NCBI RefSeq assembly: GCF_022096995.1
Contig: NZ_JACXGQ010000002.1
Coordinates: 434,001 to 498,000, forward strand
Direction: 5' to 3'
DNA: 64,000 nucleotides
Source of the DNA: Yoonia sp. I 8.24
GTDB lineage: Bacteria > Pseudomonadota > Alphaproteobacteria > Rhodobacterales > Rhodobacteraceae
The notes beneath the pieces were generated by a model. The model worked only from the letters and a program-made list of their open reading frames with translations. It was not told where the DNA came from and did no database searches. Of the stretch, positions 26,458-35,703 are shown piece after piece (the stretch's first letter is position 1; the number at the start of each line of letters is the position of its first letter). Made by a program: the position numbers and the translations under genes.

Positions 26458-27495
26458 ATGCGGTTTTCCCTCTTTGCTCACATGGAGCGTCTGTCACCAG
26501 ATCAGGACCAGAAGCAGCTTTATGACGAATTTGTTGAGCTAGCAAAGATCGCTGACGCCGGTGGCATGCACGCTGTCTGGACGGGCGAACACCACGGCAT
26601 GGACTTCACTGTTGCGCCGAACCCGCTTCTCAACCTCGTGGATCTGGCGCATCAGACCAAGAATGTGCGCCTCGGCACCGGTACAGTCATTGCCCCATTT
26701 TGGCACCCGATCCGTCTGGCGGGTGAGGCCGCGATGACCGATATTATCACAGATGGCCGCCTAGACCTTGGCATCGCGCGTGGCGCGTATTCCTATGAAT
26801 ACGAACGCATGGTCCCCGGTATGGACGCGTGGGATGCTGGCCAACGCATGCGCGAACTTATCCCCGCTATTCAGGGACTGTGGCAAGGCGATTACGCCCA
26901 AGACGGCGCGTATCATTCGTTTCCTGCGACGACATCTTCGCCCAAGCCAATGCAGAAGGGTGGTCCTCCGATCTGGGTGGCCGCGCGTGATCCGAACAGC
27001 CATGAGTTCGCCGTGTCAAATGGCTGCCACGTACAGGTGACACCGCTCTGGCAAGGCGACGGCGAGATCACCAAATTGATGGAGACCTTCAACGAGGCCT
27101 GCGCTAAATTTCCTGACGCTAAACGTCCAGAGATTATGCTGCTCAACCACACCTACATCGCGGCAGACGCCGCCGATGCACAGAAGGCCGCTGAGGAAAT
27201 CAACAGCTTCTACTGCAACTTCGGAGCGTGGTTTAAAAACGAGCGCAACGTCAGCCAAGGCAGGATAGAGCCGTTGACACCAGAAGACATCGCCGCGCAT
27301 CCTTTTTACACTGCCGAGGCCATGTTGCGCGACAATGTGATCGCATCCCCCGATGACGCAATCACGCGGATTAAGACGTATGCAGACATGGGCTATGATG
27401 AGTATTCATTCTGGATCGACAGCGGGATGTGCTTTGAGCGTAAGAGGGCTTCGCTGCTGCGGTTCATCAACGACGTTATGCCAGCGTTTGCCTAA
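26458..27495 (+). CDS. LLM-class (luciferase-like) flavin-dependent monooxygenase
   Basis: 345 residues with the bacterial luciferase-like TIM barrel: MRFSLFAHMERLSPDQD, ADAGGMHAVWTGEHHGMDFTVAPNPL, RLGTGTVIAPFWHPIRLAGEAAMTDIITDGRLDLGIARGAYSYEYERMV and GPPIWVAARDP. It uses reduced flavin and O2. The start follows the flavin reductase stop by 4 bases, forming a two-component monooxygenase. Similar pairs open heterocyclic rings (RutA/RutF) or carry out Baeyer-Villiger type reactions; the substrate here is unknown. Confidence 0.88.
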   Translation: MRFSLFAHMERLSPDQDQKQLYDEFVELAKIADAGGMHAVWTGEHHGMDFTVAPNPLLNLVDLAHQTKNVRLGTGTVIAPFWHPIRLAGEAAMTDIITDGRLDLGIARGAYSYEYERMVPGMDAWDAGQRMRELIPAIQGLWQGDYAQDGAYHSFPATTSSPKPMQKGGPPIWVAARDPNSHEFAVSNGCHVQVTPLWQGDGEITKLMETFNEACAKFPDAKRPEIMLLNHTYIAADAADAQKAAEEINSFYCNFGAWFKNERNVSQGRIEPLTPEDIAAHPFYTAEAMLRDNVIASPDDAITRIKTYADMGYDEYSFWIDSGMCFERKRASLLRFINDVMPAFA

Positions 27496-27505
27496 AGGAA
27501 GACCA

Positions 27506-28972
27506 ATGCAGACATTCCAGCAGTATATCGACGGTGGCTTCTCTGATGGTGCCGCCCAATTTGAAAGCCGCGATCCAGCCACGGGACAGGTTTGGGCGCT
27601 GATGCCCGAAGCAAGGCGCGATGATGTGGGCCGCGCTGTCGAGGCAGCAGAGAGCGCCTTTTTCTCGCCGGAGTGGGCAGATATGACCGCGACAGCGCGC
27701 GGCAAACTGCTGATGCGGCTTGCGGACCTGATCGCTGAAAACGCGGACACCCTGGCAAAGTTGGAAACGCGGGACACGGGCAAAATTATCCGCGAGACAT
27801 CCGCACAGATTGCTTATGTCGCCGACTATTACCGCTACTATGCAGGGTTGGCTGACAAGATCGAAGGCGCGCATTTGCCGATCGATAAACCTGACATCGA
27901 AGTCTGGTTGCGCCGCGAACCTATTGGTGTTGTTGCCGCAATCGTGCCTTGGAACTCGCAGCTTTTCCTCTCGGCTGTCAAAATCGGCCCCGCCCTTGCG
28001 GCCGGCTGCACGGTAGTCTTGAAAGCGTCCGAAGAAGCGCCCGCACCAATGCTGGAATTCGCACGCATTTTCGACCAGGCGGGTTTCCCAAATGGCGTTT
28101 TGAACGTCATAACTGGCTTTGCGGCCGAGTGCGGCGCGGTTTTAACAAGCCATCCAAAAGTTGATCACATCGCCTTCACCGGTGGGCCGGAAACCGCTAA
28201 GTATATCGTGCGTAACTCGGCAGAAAACCTCGCATCGACTTCGCTGGAACTTGGTGGAAAATCACCGTTCATCGTGTTCGAAGACGCCGATATCGACAGC
28301 GCAGTAAACGCCCAAGTGTCGGGCATTTTTGCGGCCACAGGTCAAAGCTGTGTCGCGGGGTCGCGGCTGATAATCTCTAACAAGATCAAAGATGCGTTTC
28401 TGGCCCGCCTTAAGGAAAAGGCTGAGGCCGTGGTGATCGGCGCACCCGATGACATGACCACCGAAGTTGGCCCGCTCTGCACGAATGCACAACGCGATAC
28501 TGCGGTGCAACTTATCGCACAATCCGTCGAAGCGGGGGCTGTTGTTGTCGCAGGCGGTGCGCCGCTCAAACGTGACGGCATATTCTTCCCGCCAACGATC
28601 CTCGATTGCTCGAACGCGCACGGCGCGCCATGCCTGACCCATGAATTTTTCGGACCAGTCTTGTCGGTCCTCGGGTTTGATACCGAAGCAGAAGCGCTGG
28701 CGCTTGCCAATGACACTGCGTTTGGCCTTGCGTCGGGCGTTTTCACCCGTGACCTAACTCGTGCGCACCGGATGATCCGCAAGCTGCGGGCTGGCATCGT
28801 TTGGGTCAACACCTATCGCGCCGTGAGCCCGATGGCACCGTTTGGGGGTCACGGCCTCAGCGGGCACGGTCGCGAGGGCGGACTTCAAGCTGCGCTTGAT
28901 TATACCAAGGTCAAAGCCGTTTGGCTGCGCACCAGTGACGAACCTATTCCAGACCCGTTTGTGATGCGCTGA
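27506..28972 (+). CDS. NAD(P)+-dependent aldehyde dehydrogenase
   Basis: 488 residues from ATG 27506 (AAAGGAAG upstream). Catalytic Glu248 is in LELGGKSPF and Cys282 in GQSCVAGSR; VPWNSQLFLSAVK and AFTGGPETAK line the cofactor site. The protein resembles betaine-aldehyde or salicylaldehyde-type dehydrogenases. As the last gene of the flavin-monooxygenase operon it probably oxidises an aldehyde product of ring cleavage and hydrolysis. A role in polyamine aldehyde oxidation, supplying the missing puuC step, is conceivable but less likely. Confidence 0.88.
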   Translation: MQTFQQYIDGGFSDGAAQFESRDPATGQVWALMPEARRDDVGRAVEAAESAFFSPEWADMTATARGKLLMRLADLIAENADTLAKLETRDTGKIIRETSAQIAYVADYYRYYAGLADKIEGAHLPIDKPDIEVWLRREPIGVVAAIVPWNSQLFLSAVKIGPALAAGCTVVLKASEEAPAPMLEFARIFDQAGFPNGVLNVITGFAAECGAVLTSHPKVDHIAFTGGPETAKYIVRNSAENLASTSLELGGKSPFIVFEDADIDSAVNAQVSGIFAATGQSCVAGSRLIISNKIKDAFLARLKEKAEAVVIGAPDDMTTEVGPLCTNAQRDTAVQLIAQSVEAGAVVVAGGAPLKRDGIFFPPTILDCSNAHGAPCLTHEFFGPVLSVLGFDTEAEALALANDTAFGLASGVFTRDLTRAHRMIRKLRAGIVWVNTYRAVSPMAPFGGHGLSGHGREGGLQAALDYTKVKAVWLRTSDEPIPDPFVMR

Positions 28973-29535
28973 AGTCGCCTGAAAATATGCGCATTAGACA
29001 GTCACGGGCAATGCCATTGGTTCGACGTTACGTGTGGACAGGCAGAAGCTGATGAACAACCCCGACACTATAGACATTAGACATTGCTTCAAAACCGCGG
29101 ACCAAAAGACCTAATTAAATGAACGAAGATTGCCTGATATCAATTCCAATAAGCCCGCGGCAGATTCTTTTGGCTCGGCCTCTAGTAAATTGTTTTTACG
29201 TGTACACCTTTTTCTAGTTTTATTCAGTTTCGTGAACGCATAATTTTTTTGCATATGATAGGGTCCGGTGTTTCTAAAAAACTTTAGACTGTGTGATCTA
29301 CGCAACCATATTGACGCCGAAGCCTGTCTTTTTGTACAGTACCGTAGGGACTAAAAATCGTAGCGATTAATTTCTCTAAATCACGAAAAAAACAATGATA
29401 ATAATAGCTTATGCATAAGGCGTGTCTGCGATCCGCAATGCACCCCATGGTTTAGCTGCGGCAAAATTCTTTACGCGCGGCATACCCTAATTTCACATGC
29501 GTTGTTATTTTTATTAAAATGATTCTAAATTTCGG
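28973..29535. other. Non-coding, AT-rich interval
   Basis: 563 bases without a convincing gene. The last 400 bases are visibly richer in A and T than the flanks. A 64-residue frame on the minus strand (29111-29305) has no recognisable features. The interval must hold the promoter of the large surface-protein gene, but I cannot place -35/-10 boxes confidently. Confidence 0.6.
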
Positions 29536-32500
29536 ATGCGGAGATTTCTGGTGGGTAAAAGTACACTTTTGAATGGAGTTCAATTCGGCCCAGTTTTAGC
29601 TGGATTGACCGTTTGGGCGGTGGGGGCAACCGGTGCTCTGGCTCAGGCCGTGGATGCAACTGCCAACAGCGGAACCACGGGCAGCCAAATCGCATTGATA
29701 GTACCTCAACTTAACAACACAGTGAACGATGTGGTCGTATCGGGTTTTCCTTCCGATGCTGTTTTGACTGCCGGTGTGCAGGACATTACAGACGACACCG
29801 TGTGGTTTATTCCTGCGTCTGATATTACCGCTGGCGTTACTTTTACGACAAGCACCTCAGGATCGTACAATCTGACCTTTGCCCAAGCAACATCAGGTAA
29901 CCAATTTACCGCCTTAGATAACGGTACGTTTGGATCGGGAGCGTCCGAATTCAGTTCGACAAGCTTGGGGAGCGGGACGAGCTTTACATTTGTGGATGGA
30001 ACAGGCGCGACACAGATTACCCCAGGTGAATATGCAATTGTACAAAGCACGGATGCGGTCGAACGCGCCAATGCAGCAAATGAGGCATCATGTGATGGCA
30101 TATACTTAAGCTTAGACGATCAGGATAATCCGGGGTCCGGATATTTTGCAATGTACGATGCGCAAAGTGCGACGACAGACCCAAACCAAACGTTTATCAC
30201 GGCGACAATCACGGGTCTTTTGGCAAATACAGAATACAGTGTTAGCTATGATGCGGGCAACGTTTATACTGGTTTTTCTAGAGTTTGTAACGCCAATGCA
30301 GACAATGTTTTCCCTGAATTTAGTGTGCGCCTAAGCGATGATGCTGGCACAACACCAACCGCCGCTGACGAAATCTCTAATACGGGTTTGTTGCCCGGGC
30401 AAACACCCTGGACGACTTTTAACAACACGTTCACAACTGCGGCGACACAGACGGATGCTGTTATGACCGTTGTCATGACTGGCACAGGTGGCGTTATCGG
30501 GGCTGATGTTATTTTTGATAACTTTATGTTATCAGCCAACTCAGCTGATACAGAGACTTATGTTGTTATTGCAGAACCGGTGGCTAACAACGATCTGATA
30601 GAGGATCAAACATCCGGCCTCGCTGTCGAAAACATCGACATCTTAGACAATGATACCGTTGGTGACACAGATTTGGACACTGATACCGTGGTATTTACGA
30701 CGACAGGAATGCCATTTGACGCGACCCTATCGACTGACAGCAAAACGTTGACAGTACCCGGCGAAGGCGAATGGACCGTAAACAGCGATGGTACAGTGAC
30801 GTTCACGCCCGAGACTGGCTATACGGGTGATCCGACCCCCGTGTCGTACACTGTCGACGATGAAGACGGAGATACCTCCAACGAAGCCACGGTTACGGTC
30901 ACGTTCACTGATCCTGATCCTGCGATTGAGCTGGTGCAGACGGTGACGGGTATTGAAGATACCAATGGCGACGGTATTTTTGGCAATGCTGGCGATACGA
31001 TTTTGTATGAATACACAGCCGAGAACACGGGTGACACGGGTCTTGCTGATCTTGAGATTGACGACAATGGTCTGAGCGGTTTGACGGCTGCTGGTGTGAC
31101 GTATGACGATACTGGTATCGAAAATATCACGCTTGACGTTGGCGAAGGTCCTGTTGTTGTTGCGACGGCGGAATATGTCATTCAGCCGGGTGATAGCGGC
31201 GATCTTGCAACCCAACCCACGATTACATCGACGGCAGTCGCGGTTGATGATGCGGGTGACATCGTTCTTGTTGCTGGCGACACAGTGCCGTTGTTTGACG
31301 AAAATGATGACGAACTTGATCCGGTGACGGATGATAGTGACACAGGTTCGGAACCAGAGATCCCACAAGGTGGTGCCGATGGTTCAACAGCCGTGCCGAC
31401 ACAAGTGAGCGCGCCTGCGACCACAGATACGGACGGGACATCTGGCAATGATGCGGATGAGCCGACTGTGGTCACCATACCTGTCGTTGCGCCGGAAATC
31501 TCGGTCGAGACATCCAATGGCGATGTTGCTATTGCTGATGGTGGCACAGACACGCAGCCCCAGTCGACGGCGGGTGTTGAACAGACGATCACCTATACAA
31601 TCACGAACGATGGTTTGGATACGCTCACCTTGCAAGAGCCAACGCTTGACGCTGGGTCGACCACCAACATCACAGATGATGATGCGGGTGTGACCTTTAG
31701 TGCGCTGAGCGACACATCATTAGAGCCGGGTGAAACCGCGACGTTCACCGTCACCTTCACGCCTGAATTTGATGGCGCCTATGATTTTGACATCACGCTC
31801 CCAAATGACGACGCGCAAGATGATGAGGACGAAAGTGTTTACAACATTGCCGTCGAAGGCACGTCCGAAGGGGCGGCGGAAATCGATGTGACCTCATCCG
31901 TGAGCGGTGCAATGCCCGATGGTGGTGAAGACGACGTTGGCGAACCGATCGCAGGCGAAGAGCAAACGATCACCTACACGGTCACGAACACAGGGACAGA
32001 TACGCTGACGCTGGAAAACCCAACGATCTCGGGTGAGACAAATTTGGACGGTGGCGTGACAGTCGTGAACCCTGGCGATCTGGTCTTGGCACCTGGTGAG
32101 ACAACCACCTTTACCGTGACCTTCACCCCGCTTGACGAAGGCGCGTTTGGCTTTGACATCGATCTGCCCAATGATGATGCCGACGAAGCCCCATATGATA
32201 TTGCTGTCATCGGGTCGGCTTCGGTGTTTGATCAAGAGGCGTTGGAACGCGTTTTGACAGAAGACCTGCAAAACACAACTGAGCTAATCTCGCGCAGTGC
32301 GTCAGACATCTCGGCGCGTGCCGCTGATCGTCTGGTCGGGCATTCTTGTGGCCAGCAAATCAACGATCTGTTGCAGGATCAACCAATCAAATTTGCCAAC
32401 GACAAGTACTTTATCGATGCTGCAAACCAACGCATCATTGATGAGATCGCACATCTGCTGCAGCAGTGTCAGTCAGCAGACTTTATCATTGCCGGGCACA

Positions 32501-33654
32501 CCGATTCAGATGCAAGCGACGCTTACAACATCGTCCTGAGCCAAAACCGCGTAAATGCCGTGCTGGACGCTCTTGTCGAACGCGGGATCGATACGGACCG
32601 GTTGCAAGCACAAGGGTTCGGTGAAGCGCACCCAATCGCGACCAACGCCACAGAAGAAGGCCAAGCGCTGAACCGCCGGGTTGAGTTCATTCTGGTCGGT
32701 GGCGAAGATGGTTATGCTGCGGGGACTGGCCGTTGCGGAGAGGGCAACCAAACGAGCCGCACATTGAATGGGTCGGCAAACGATTCTGGCAGTAACCTGA
32801 CAGGTCGGTTTGCATCCGAAGGGTACGATTGTACCACCGGTGCGTACCGGACGATTTGGGCCGATCTGAGCGTGATCCACACAGAGGACGAGAGCACAAC
32901 CGGTCGCCTGAGCTTTGGTGGGTCACGTGACCGTCAAGCCAATGGTCGCCTGTTCGGCCAATTCATCGAGGGCTACCTGTCCAAGACAGATATTGTCGAC
33001 CCAGACGTCACTGGTGAGATCGTCGGGGTTGGTATCCATGCCGGTCTTTATGGTGCAAACCGCACAGAAGGTGGGTTGCTGCTGAGCTACTACGGCAGTG
33101 CTGCGGTCGGCCGTCACTTCTTTGATGTTGTCGCGGGTACCGAAGCGGATGGTCATTACACATATGGCGGCCTGTTCGTCGGTGGTGCCGTCGGTGGAGA
33201 GCGCGTGTATGACACACTGACAGTGGCGCCGCGGGTTGGCATTGATCTTGCCTACGCGGTTGCCCTTGGGTCCGAAATATCGATCGACGATGTTGATCTT
33301 GATATCGATCCGGGACGCTACGGTCGGCTATTCGTCGAAGTTGACTTGATCCGGACCGTGCACAATGGCGAATTGGAACTGACACCACGTTTGTTCTGTT
33401 CAATCTCTGGCGACGAAGATGGTGACTGCGGCTATGGTGCATCGCTGTCTTATGAGACCGCGGACGATGAAGATACGATGGCCGTATGGGATGTCACGCT
33501 TGACTACGACCGGGTCGGCGACACGCATACAGCCTCCGTCAACCTCGCCCACACAGCGCCAATTCTTAACCGTGCGGGTGTCAGCCGCGCGTCAGTAGGG
33601 GCAAACGTTGATGGGTCAATCGACGCGGCGCAAACCGTCGAGTTCACGTGGTAA
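29536..33654 (+). CDS. Large surface protein: signal peptide, adhesin-like repeats, OmpA domain, C-terminal beta-barrel
   Basis: 1372 residues, acidic and rich in Thr, Asp and Gly. A signal peptide (to about residue 37, AGALAQA-type end) is followed by an anchor-type domain, a CshA-like fibril repeat at about 345-460 (GEGEWTVNSDGTVTFTPETGYTG), a DUF11-like domain at about 462-560, and two choice-of-anchor-D/HYDIN-like domains at about 650-780 and 780-895. An OmpA-like peptidoglycan-binding domain (IIAGHTDSDASDAYNIVLSQNR, RRVEF) lies at about 940-1050, and beta-barrel-like strands at about 1100-1372 end in TVEFTW, a BAM-type terminal aromatic. It is probably outer-membrane anchored. GTG 29551, behind GGAG, is an alternative start. 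Confidence 0.85.
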   Translation: MRRFLVGKSTLLNGVQFGPVLAGLTVWAVGATGALAQAVDATANSGTTGSQIALIVPQLNNTVNDVVVSGFPSDAVLTAGVQDITDDTVWFIPASDITAGVTFTTSTSGSYNLTFAQATSGNQFTALDNGTFGSGASEFSSTSLGSGTSFTFVDGTGATQITPGEYAIVQSTDAVERANAANEASCDGIYLSLDDQDNPGSGYFAMYDAQSATTDPNQTFITATITGLLANTEYSVSYDAGNVYTGFSRVCNANADNVFPEFSVRLSDDAGTTPTAADEISNTGLLPGQTPWTTFNNTFTTAATQTDAVMTVVMTGTGGVIGADVIFDNFMLSANSADTETYVVIAEPVANNDLIEDQTSGLAVENIDILDNDTVGDTDLDTDTVVFTTTGMPFDATLSTDSKTLTVPGEGEWTVNSDGTVTFTPETGYTGDPTPVSYTVDDEDGDTSNEATVTVTFTDPDPAIELVQTVTGIEDTNGDGIFGNAGDTILYEYTAENTGDTGLADLEIDDNGLSGLTAAGVTYDDTGIENITLDVGEGPVVVATAEYVIQPGDSGDLATQPTITSTAVAVDDAGDIVLVAGDTVPLFDENDDELDPVTDDSDTGSEPEIPQGGADGSTAVPTQVSAPATTDTDGTSGNDADEPTVVTIPVVAPEISVETSNGDVAIADGGTDTQPQSTAGVEQTITYTITNDGLDTLTLQEPTLDAGSTTNITDDDAGVTFSALSDTSLEPGETATFTVTFTPEFDGAYDFDITLPNDDAQDDEDESVYNIAVEGTSEGAAEIDVTSSVSGAMPDGGEDDVGEPIAGEEQTITYTVTNTGTDTLTLENPTISGETNLDGGVTVVNPGDLVLAPGETTTFTVTFTPLDEGAFGFDIDLPNDDADEAPYDIAVIGSASVFDQEALERVLTEDLQNTTELISRSASDISARAADRLVGHSCGQQINDLLQDQPIKFANDKYFIDAANQRIIDEIAHLLQQCQSADFIIAGHTDSDASDAYNIVLSQNRVNAVLDALVERGIDTDRLQAQGFGEAHPIATNATEEGQALNRRVEFILVGGEDGYAAGTGRCGEGNQTSRTLNGSANDSGSNLTGRFASEGYDCTTGAYRTIWADLSVIHTEDESTTGRLSFGGSRDRQANGRLFGQFIEGYLSKTDIVDPDVTGEIVGVGIHAGLYGANRTEGGLLLSYYGSAAVGRHFFDVVAGTEADGHYTYGGLFVGGAVGGERVYDTLTVAPRVGIDLAYAVALGSEISIDDVDLDIDPGRYGRLFVEVDLIRTVHNGELELTPRLFCSISGDEDGDCGYGASLSYETADDEDTMAVWDVTLDYDRVGDTHTASVNLAHTAPILNRAGVSRASVGANVDGSIDAAQTVEFTW

Positions 33655-33683
33655 GCACCTAAGGGCGACCAATCGTAAAACAA

Positions 33684-33715
33684 CGAAAGGCCAGTGCAAA
33701 CGCGCTGGCCTTTCG
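33684..33715 (+). terminator. Rho-independent terminator after the surface-protein gene
   Basis: An 11-bp perfect stem, CGAAAGGCCAG pairing with CTGGCCTTTCG, with a 10-base loop, 30 bases after the stop codon and followed by CGTTTC. The T tract is short. Confidence 0.75.
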
Positions 33716-33880
33716 CGTTTCTAAAACAAATTGGAAAGATGACAAAGCCGCTAAAACAATGTCCGCAATAACAGGCTGCGCCGCAGTGTTTTATCCTAAC
33801 GTCCCTATGCGGCTAAGCTCCCCACACCCTAGGGTTTAACCCCAACGGGCATCATGATGCTCCTTATGAGGAGTATTGTG

Positions 33881-34081
33881 ATGAAAATGTTGAGCAAACG
33901 GCAAGTGTCGGAAATGGTGCTATACTCGCCCCAACACATTGCGCGTCTTGAGGCCGCTGGCGCATTCCCCAAGAGGGTAAAGCTTGGCCATAATCGCGTG
34001 GGATGGCTTGAGGGTGAAGTGCAGGACTGGATCCAACGGCGCGTCGCCGAACGTGATCAACAGATCAGCTCTTCCTCGTGA
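33881..34081 (+). CDS. AlpA-family HTH regulator/excisionase
   Basis: 66 residues from ATG 33881, seven bases after GAGGAG. The whole protein is one MerR/AlpA-like winged helix: SKRQVSEMVLYSPQHIARLEAAGAFPKRVKLG, then GWLEGEVQDWIQRRV. AlpA proteins activate integrase or excision genes of prophages and integrative elements. No integrase is next to it, so it is probably a survivor of an element that ended at tRNA-Phe. It is a single-gene unit with its own terminator. Confidence 0.8.
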   Translation: MKMLSKRQVSEMVLYSPQHIARLEAAGAFPKRVKLGHNRVGWLEGEVQDWIQRRVAERDQQISSSS

Positions 34082-34088
34082 GAGCGAA

Positions 34089-34112
34089 AGGGCCGCCTGA
34101 AAGGGCGGTCCT
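34089..34112 (+). terminator. Rho-independent terminator after the alpA-like gene
   Basis: AGGGCCGCC pairs with GGCGGTCCT (9 bp, one G-T) around a 6-base loop, followed directly by TTTTCTTT. It begins 8 bases after the stop codon. Confidence 0.85.
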
Positions 34113-34229
34113 TTTTCTTTAGGGACGGTTCGTCATCGCAAACTTCTGAGCCGGACACGTTCAACCATAGGGACTAGACTTACGCTCCGCTTCAAATAGT
34201 CTGAACTATATATCTGTTTGGAGATTTTT

Positions 34230-35522
34230 ATGGACATTGGGACATTTTTAGCTGCTTTGCAATCAATCGGTACGAGCTTTTACGCGCTTGTCGCATATCT
34301 GACCGTGGCTGTTATATGGGGTATCAACCTGTGGAGAAACAACCGCCTAAAGCTAATTGGAGATCGGCTCGAAAGCCTACCTGAAACTGACCGGTTGAAA
34401 GCACTGGAGCTCGAATACCGCATTATTCCAAAAGGTGGCCTGTCGCCAGAATCATACCTTCGACACTCTCGTCAAAAGAACAATTTAATCGTCATTTTGT
34501 TGGCTATCTGCGCACTGACTTTGATTGTCTTTGCGGCAATTTACAAGTCTCTTGAAGAAAGTCGATTAAGTTCCTCGATAGATTCAATTTCAACTGCCCT
34601 CGAAATGACAAAGATTGCTCGGAGTTCATCCGACAGCAATGAGTTGGAAATTGCGGCAGGAAGACTAGAGGCTGTCCTAATGCTCCGACCATCTGCTACA
34701 GCTTATGGTAATTTGGGGTATGTTTACGAGGAAATTTCGAACACAGAAGCCGCATTTTTAGCGTACAGTCGAGCAAATGAGCTTGATCCTGGGAACCCGA
34801 ATTTTCTTATCCCTCTAGGCTACATCAACAAGGATTTAGGCGATTTTGATGAAGCCAGAGCTCACTTGGTGCAAGCCATTGAGCTGTCTGTTGAAGGTTC
34901 AGAGAACTGGTTCGTCGCGATGGTCAACTTAGGTGCAGTGGAGTATGAGATAGGGAGGGCAACAAACGATGTCGAACAACGTGCCGCGAGCTGCGCAATT
35001 GCTCTAGATCAATATTATTTAGTTGCATTGCGCTACCAAGCGCAGATTTCCAACAGGGACTTAGTTGCTAGGTCATATTCAAACACTGGAAACTGCTATA
35101 AGGATCTAGCGGATTTTGGGAGAGCAGAAACGTACCTTCGTAGAGCGTTGGTGATAAAGCGCAGACTTGCCGCCAGCCGATCATTGGCGGACACATTGAA
35201 CAACAATGCTGATTTACTTCTCAAGCAGGGAAGATTTGGTGAGGCTAAACCTTTTTTGCTGGAGGCTTTGAGCATTTTCGAAGCATTGGATAATGATCTT
35301 GGTATTGGTGTTACACTCTTCAATTTAGGTGACGTTTATTGGGCGGAGAGCGATTTAGTAGCCGCTGAGTCATATTACCGAAGATCTTCCGATGCGATGA
35401 TAACAGCTGAACTGGGAGGCGAATACCACAACGCTCCGCTTCGACGGATAGAGAGGCTCGAACACAACGACCCGCCTGCCTTTGTCATTGACGCTCTCGC
35501 TTCTCGAATTACGAACGACTGA
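34230..35522 (+). CDS. Membrane-anchored TPR protein of unknown function
   Basis: 430 residues from ATG 34230, with GGAG eight bases before; a TTG at 34218 is less likely. Two hydrophobic helices lie at about 14-36 and 84-105, with a short basic/acidic cytoplasmic stretch between them. From about 150 to 400 at least five TPR-type helix pairs follow (AYGNLGYVYEEISNTEAAFLAYSRANELDPGN; ARSYSNTGNCYKDLADFGRAETYLRRAL; LADTLNNNADLLLKQGRFGEAKPFLLEALSIFEAL). No enzymatic domain is visible. It lies between an AlpA gene and a conjugation-type ATPase. A scaffold or sensor role is likely; more cannot be said. Confidence 0.8.
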   Translation: MDIGTFLAALQSIGTSFYALVAYLTVAVIWGINLWRNNRLKLIGDRLESLPETDRLKALELEYRIIPKGGLSPESYLRHSRQKNNLIVILLAICALTLIVFAAIYKSLEESRLSSSIDSISTALEMTKIARSSSDSNELEIAAGRLEAVLMLRPSATAYGNLGYVYEEISNTEAAFLAYSRANELDPGNPNFLIPLGYINKDLGDFDEARAHLVQAIELSVEGSENWFVAMVNLGAVEYEIGRATNDVEQRAASCAIALDQYYLVALRYQAQISNRDLVARSYSNTGNCYKDLADFGRAETYLRRALVIKRRLAASRSLADTLNNNADLLLKQGRFGEAKPFLLEALSIFEALDNDLGIGVTLFNLGDVYWAESDLVAAESYYRRSSDAMITAELGGEYHNAPLRRIERLEHNDPPAFVIDALASRITND

Positions 35523-35557
35523 AGTCGCTGCTCTCCATTTTCTATGGGGATAGACGT

Positions 35558-35574
35558 GGGGATACCGTATCCCC
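35558..35574 (+). terminator. Short hairpin downstream of the TPR gene
   Basis: GGGGATA pairs with TATCCCC around a CCG loop. No real T tract follows, so termination is possible but not assured. Confidence 0.35.
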
Positions 35575-35703
35575 GAATGATTTTGTAAAAATGAGAAACC
35601 TTGTTTCCTTATGAGCAGCTATGGGTTTAGGCTGCAATCATAGATTGAACCGTGATTTATACACGTCTTCGACGTGTCTTTGTGTATGTGCGGCGGGGTG
35701 CCC

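Noticed and set aside
29111-29305. 64-codon minus-strand frame in the AT-rich gap
   Set aside because: No ribosome binding site, Lys/Asn-rich low-complexity translation, no neighbour relation.
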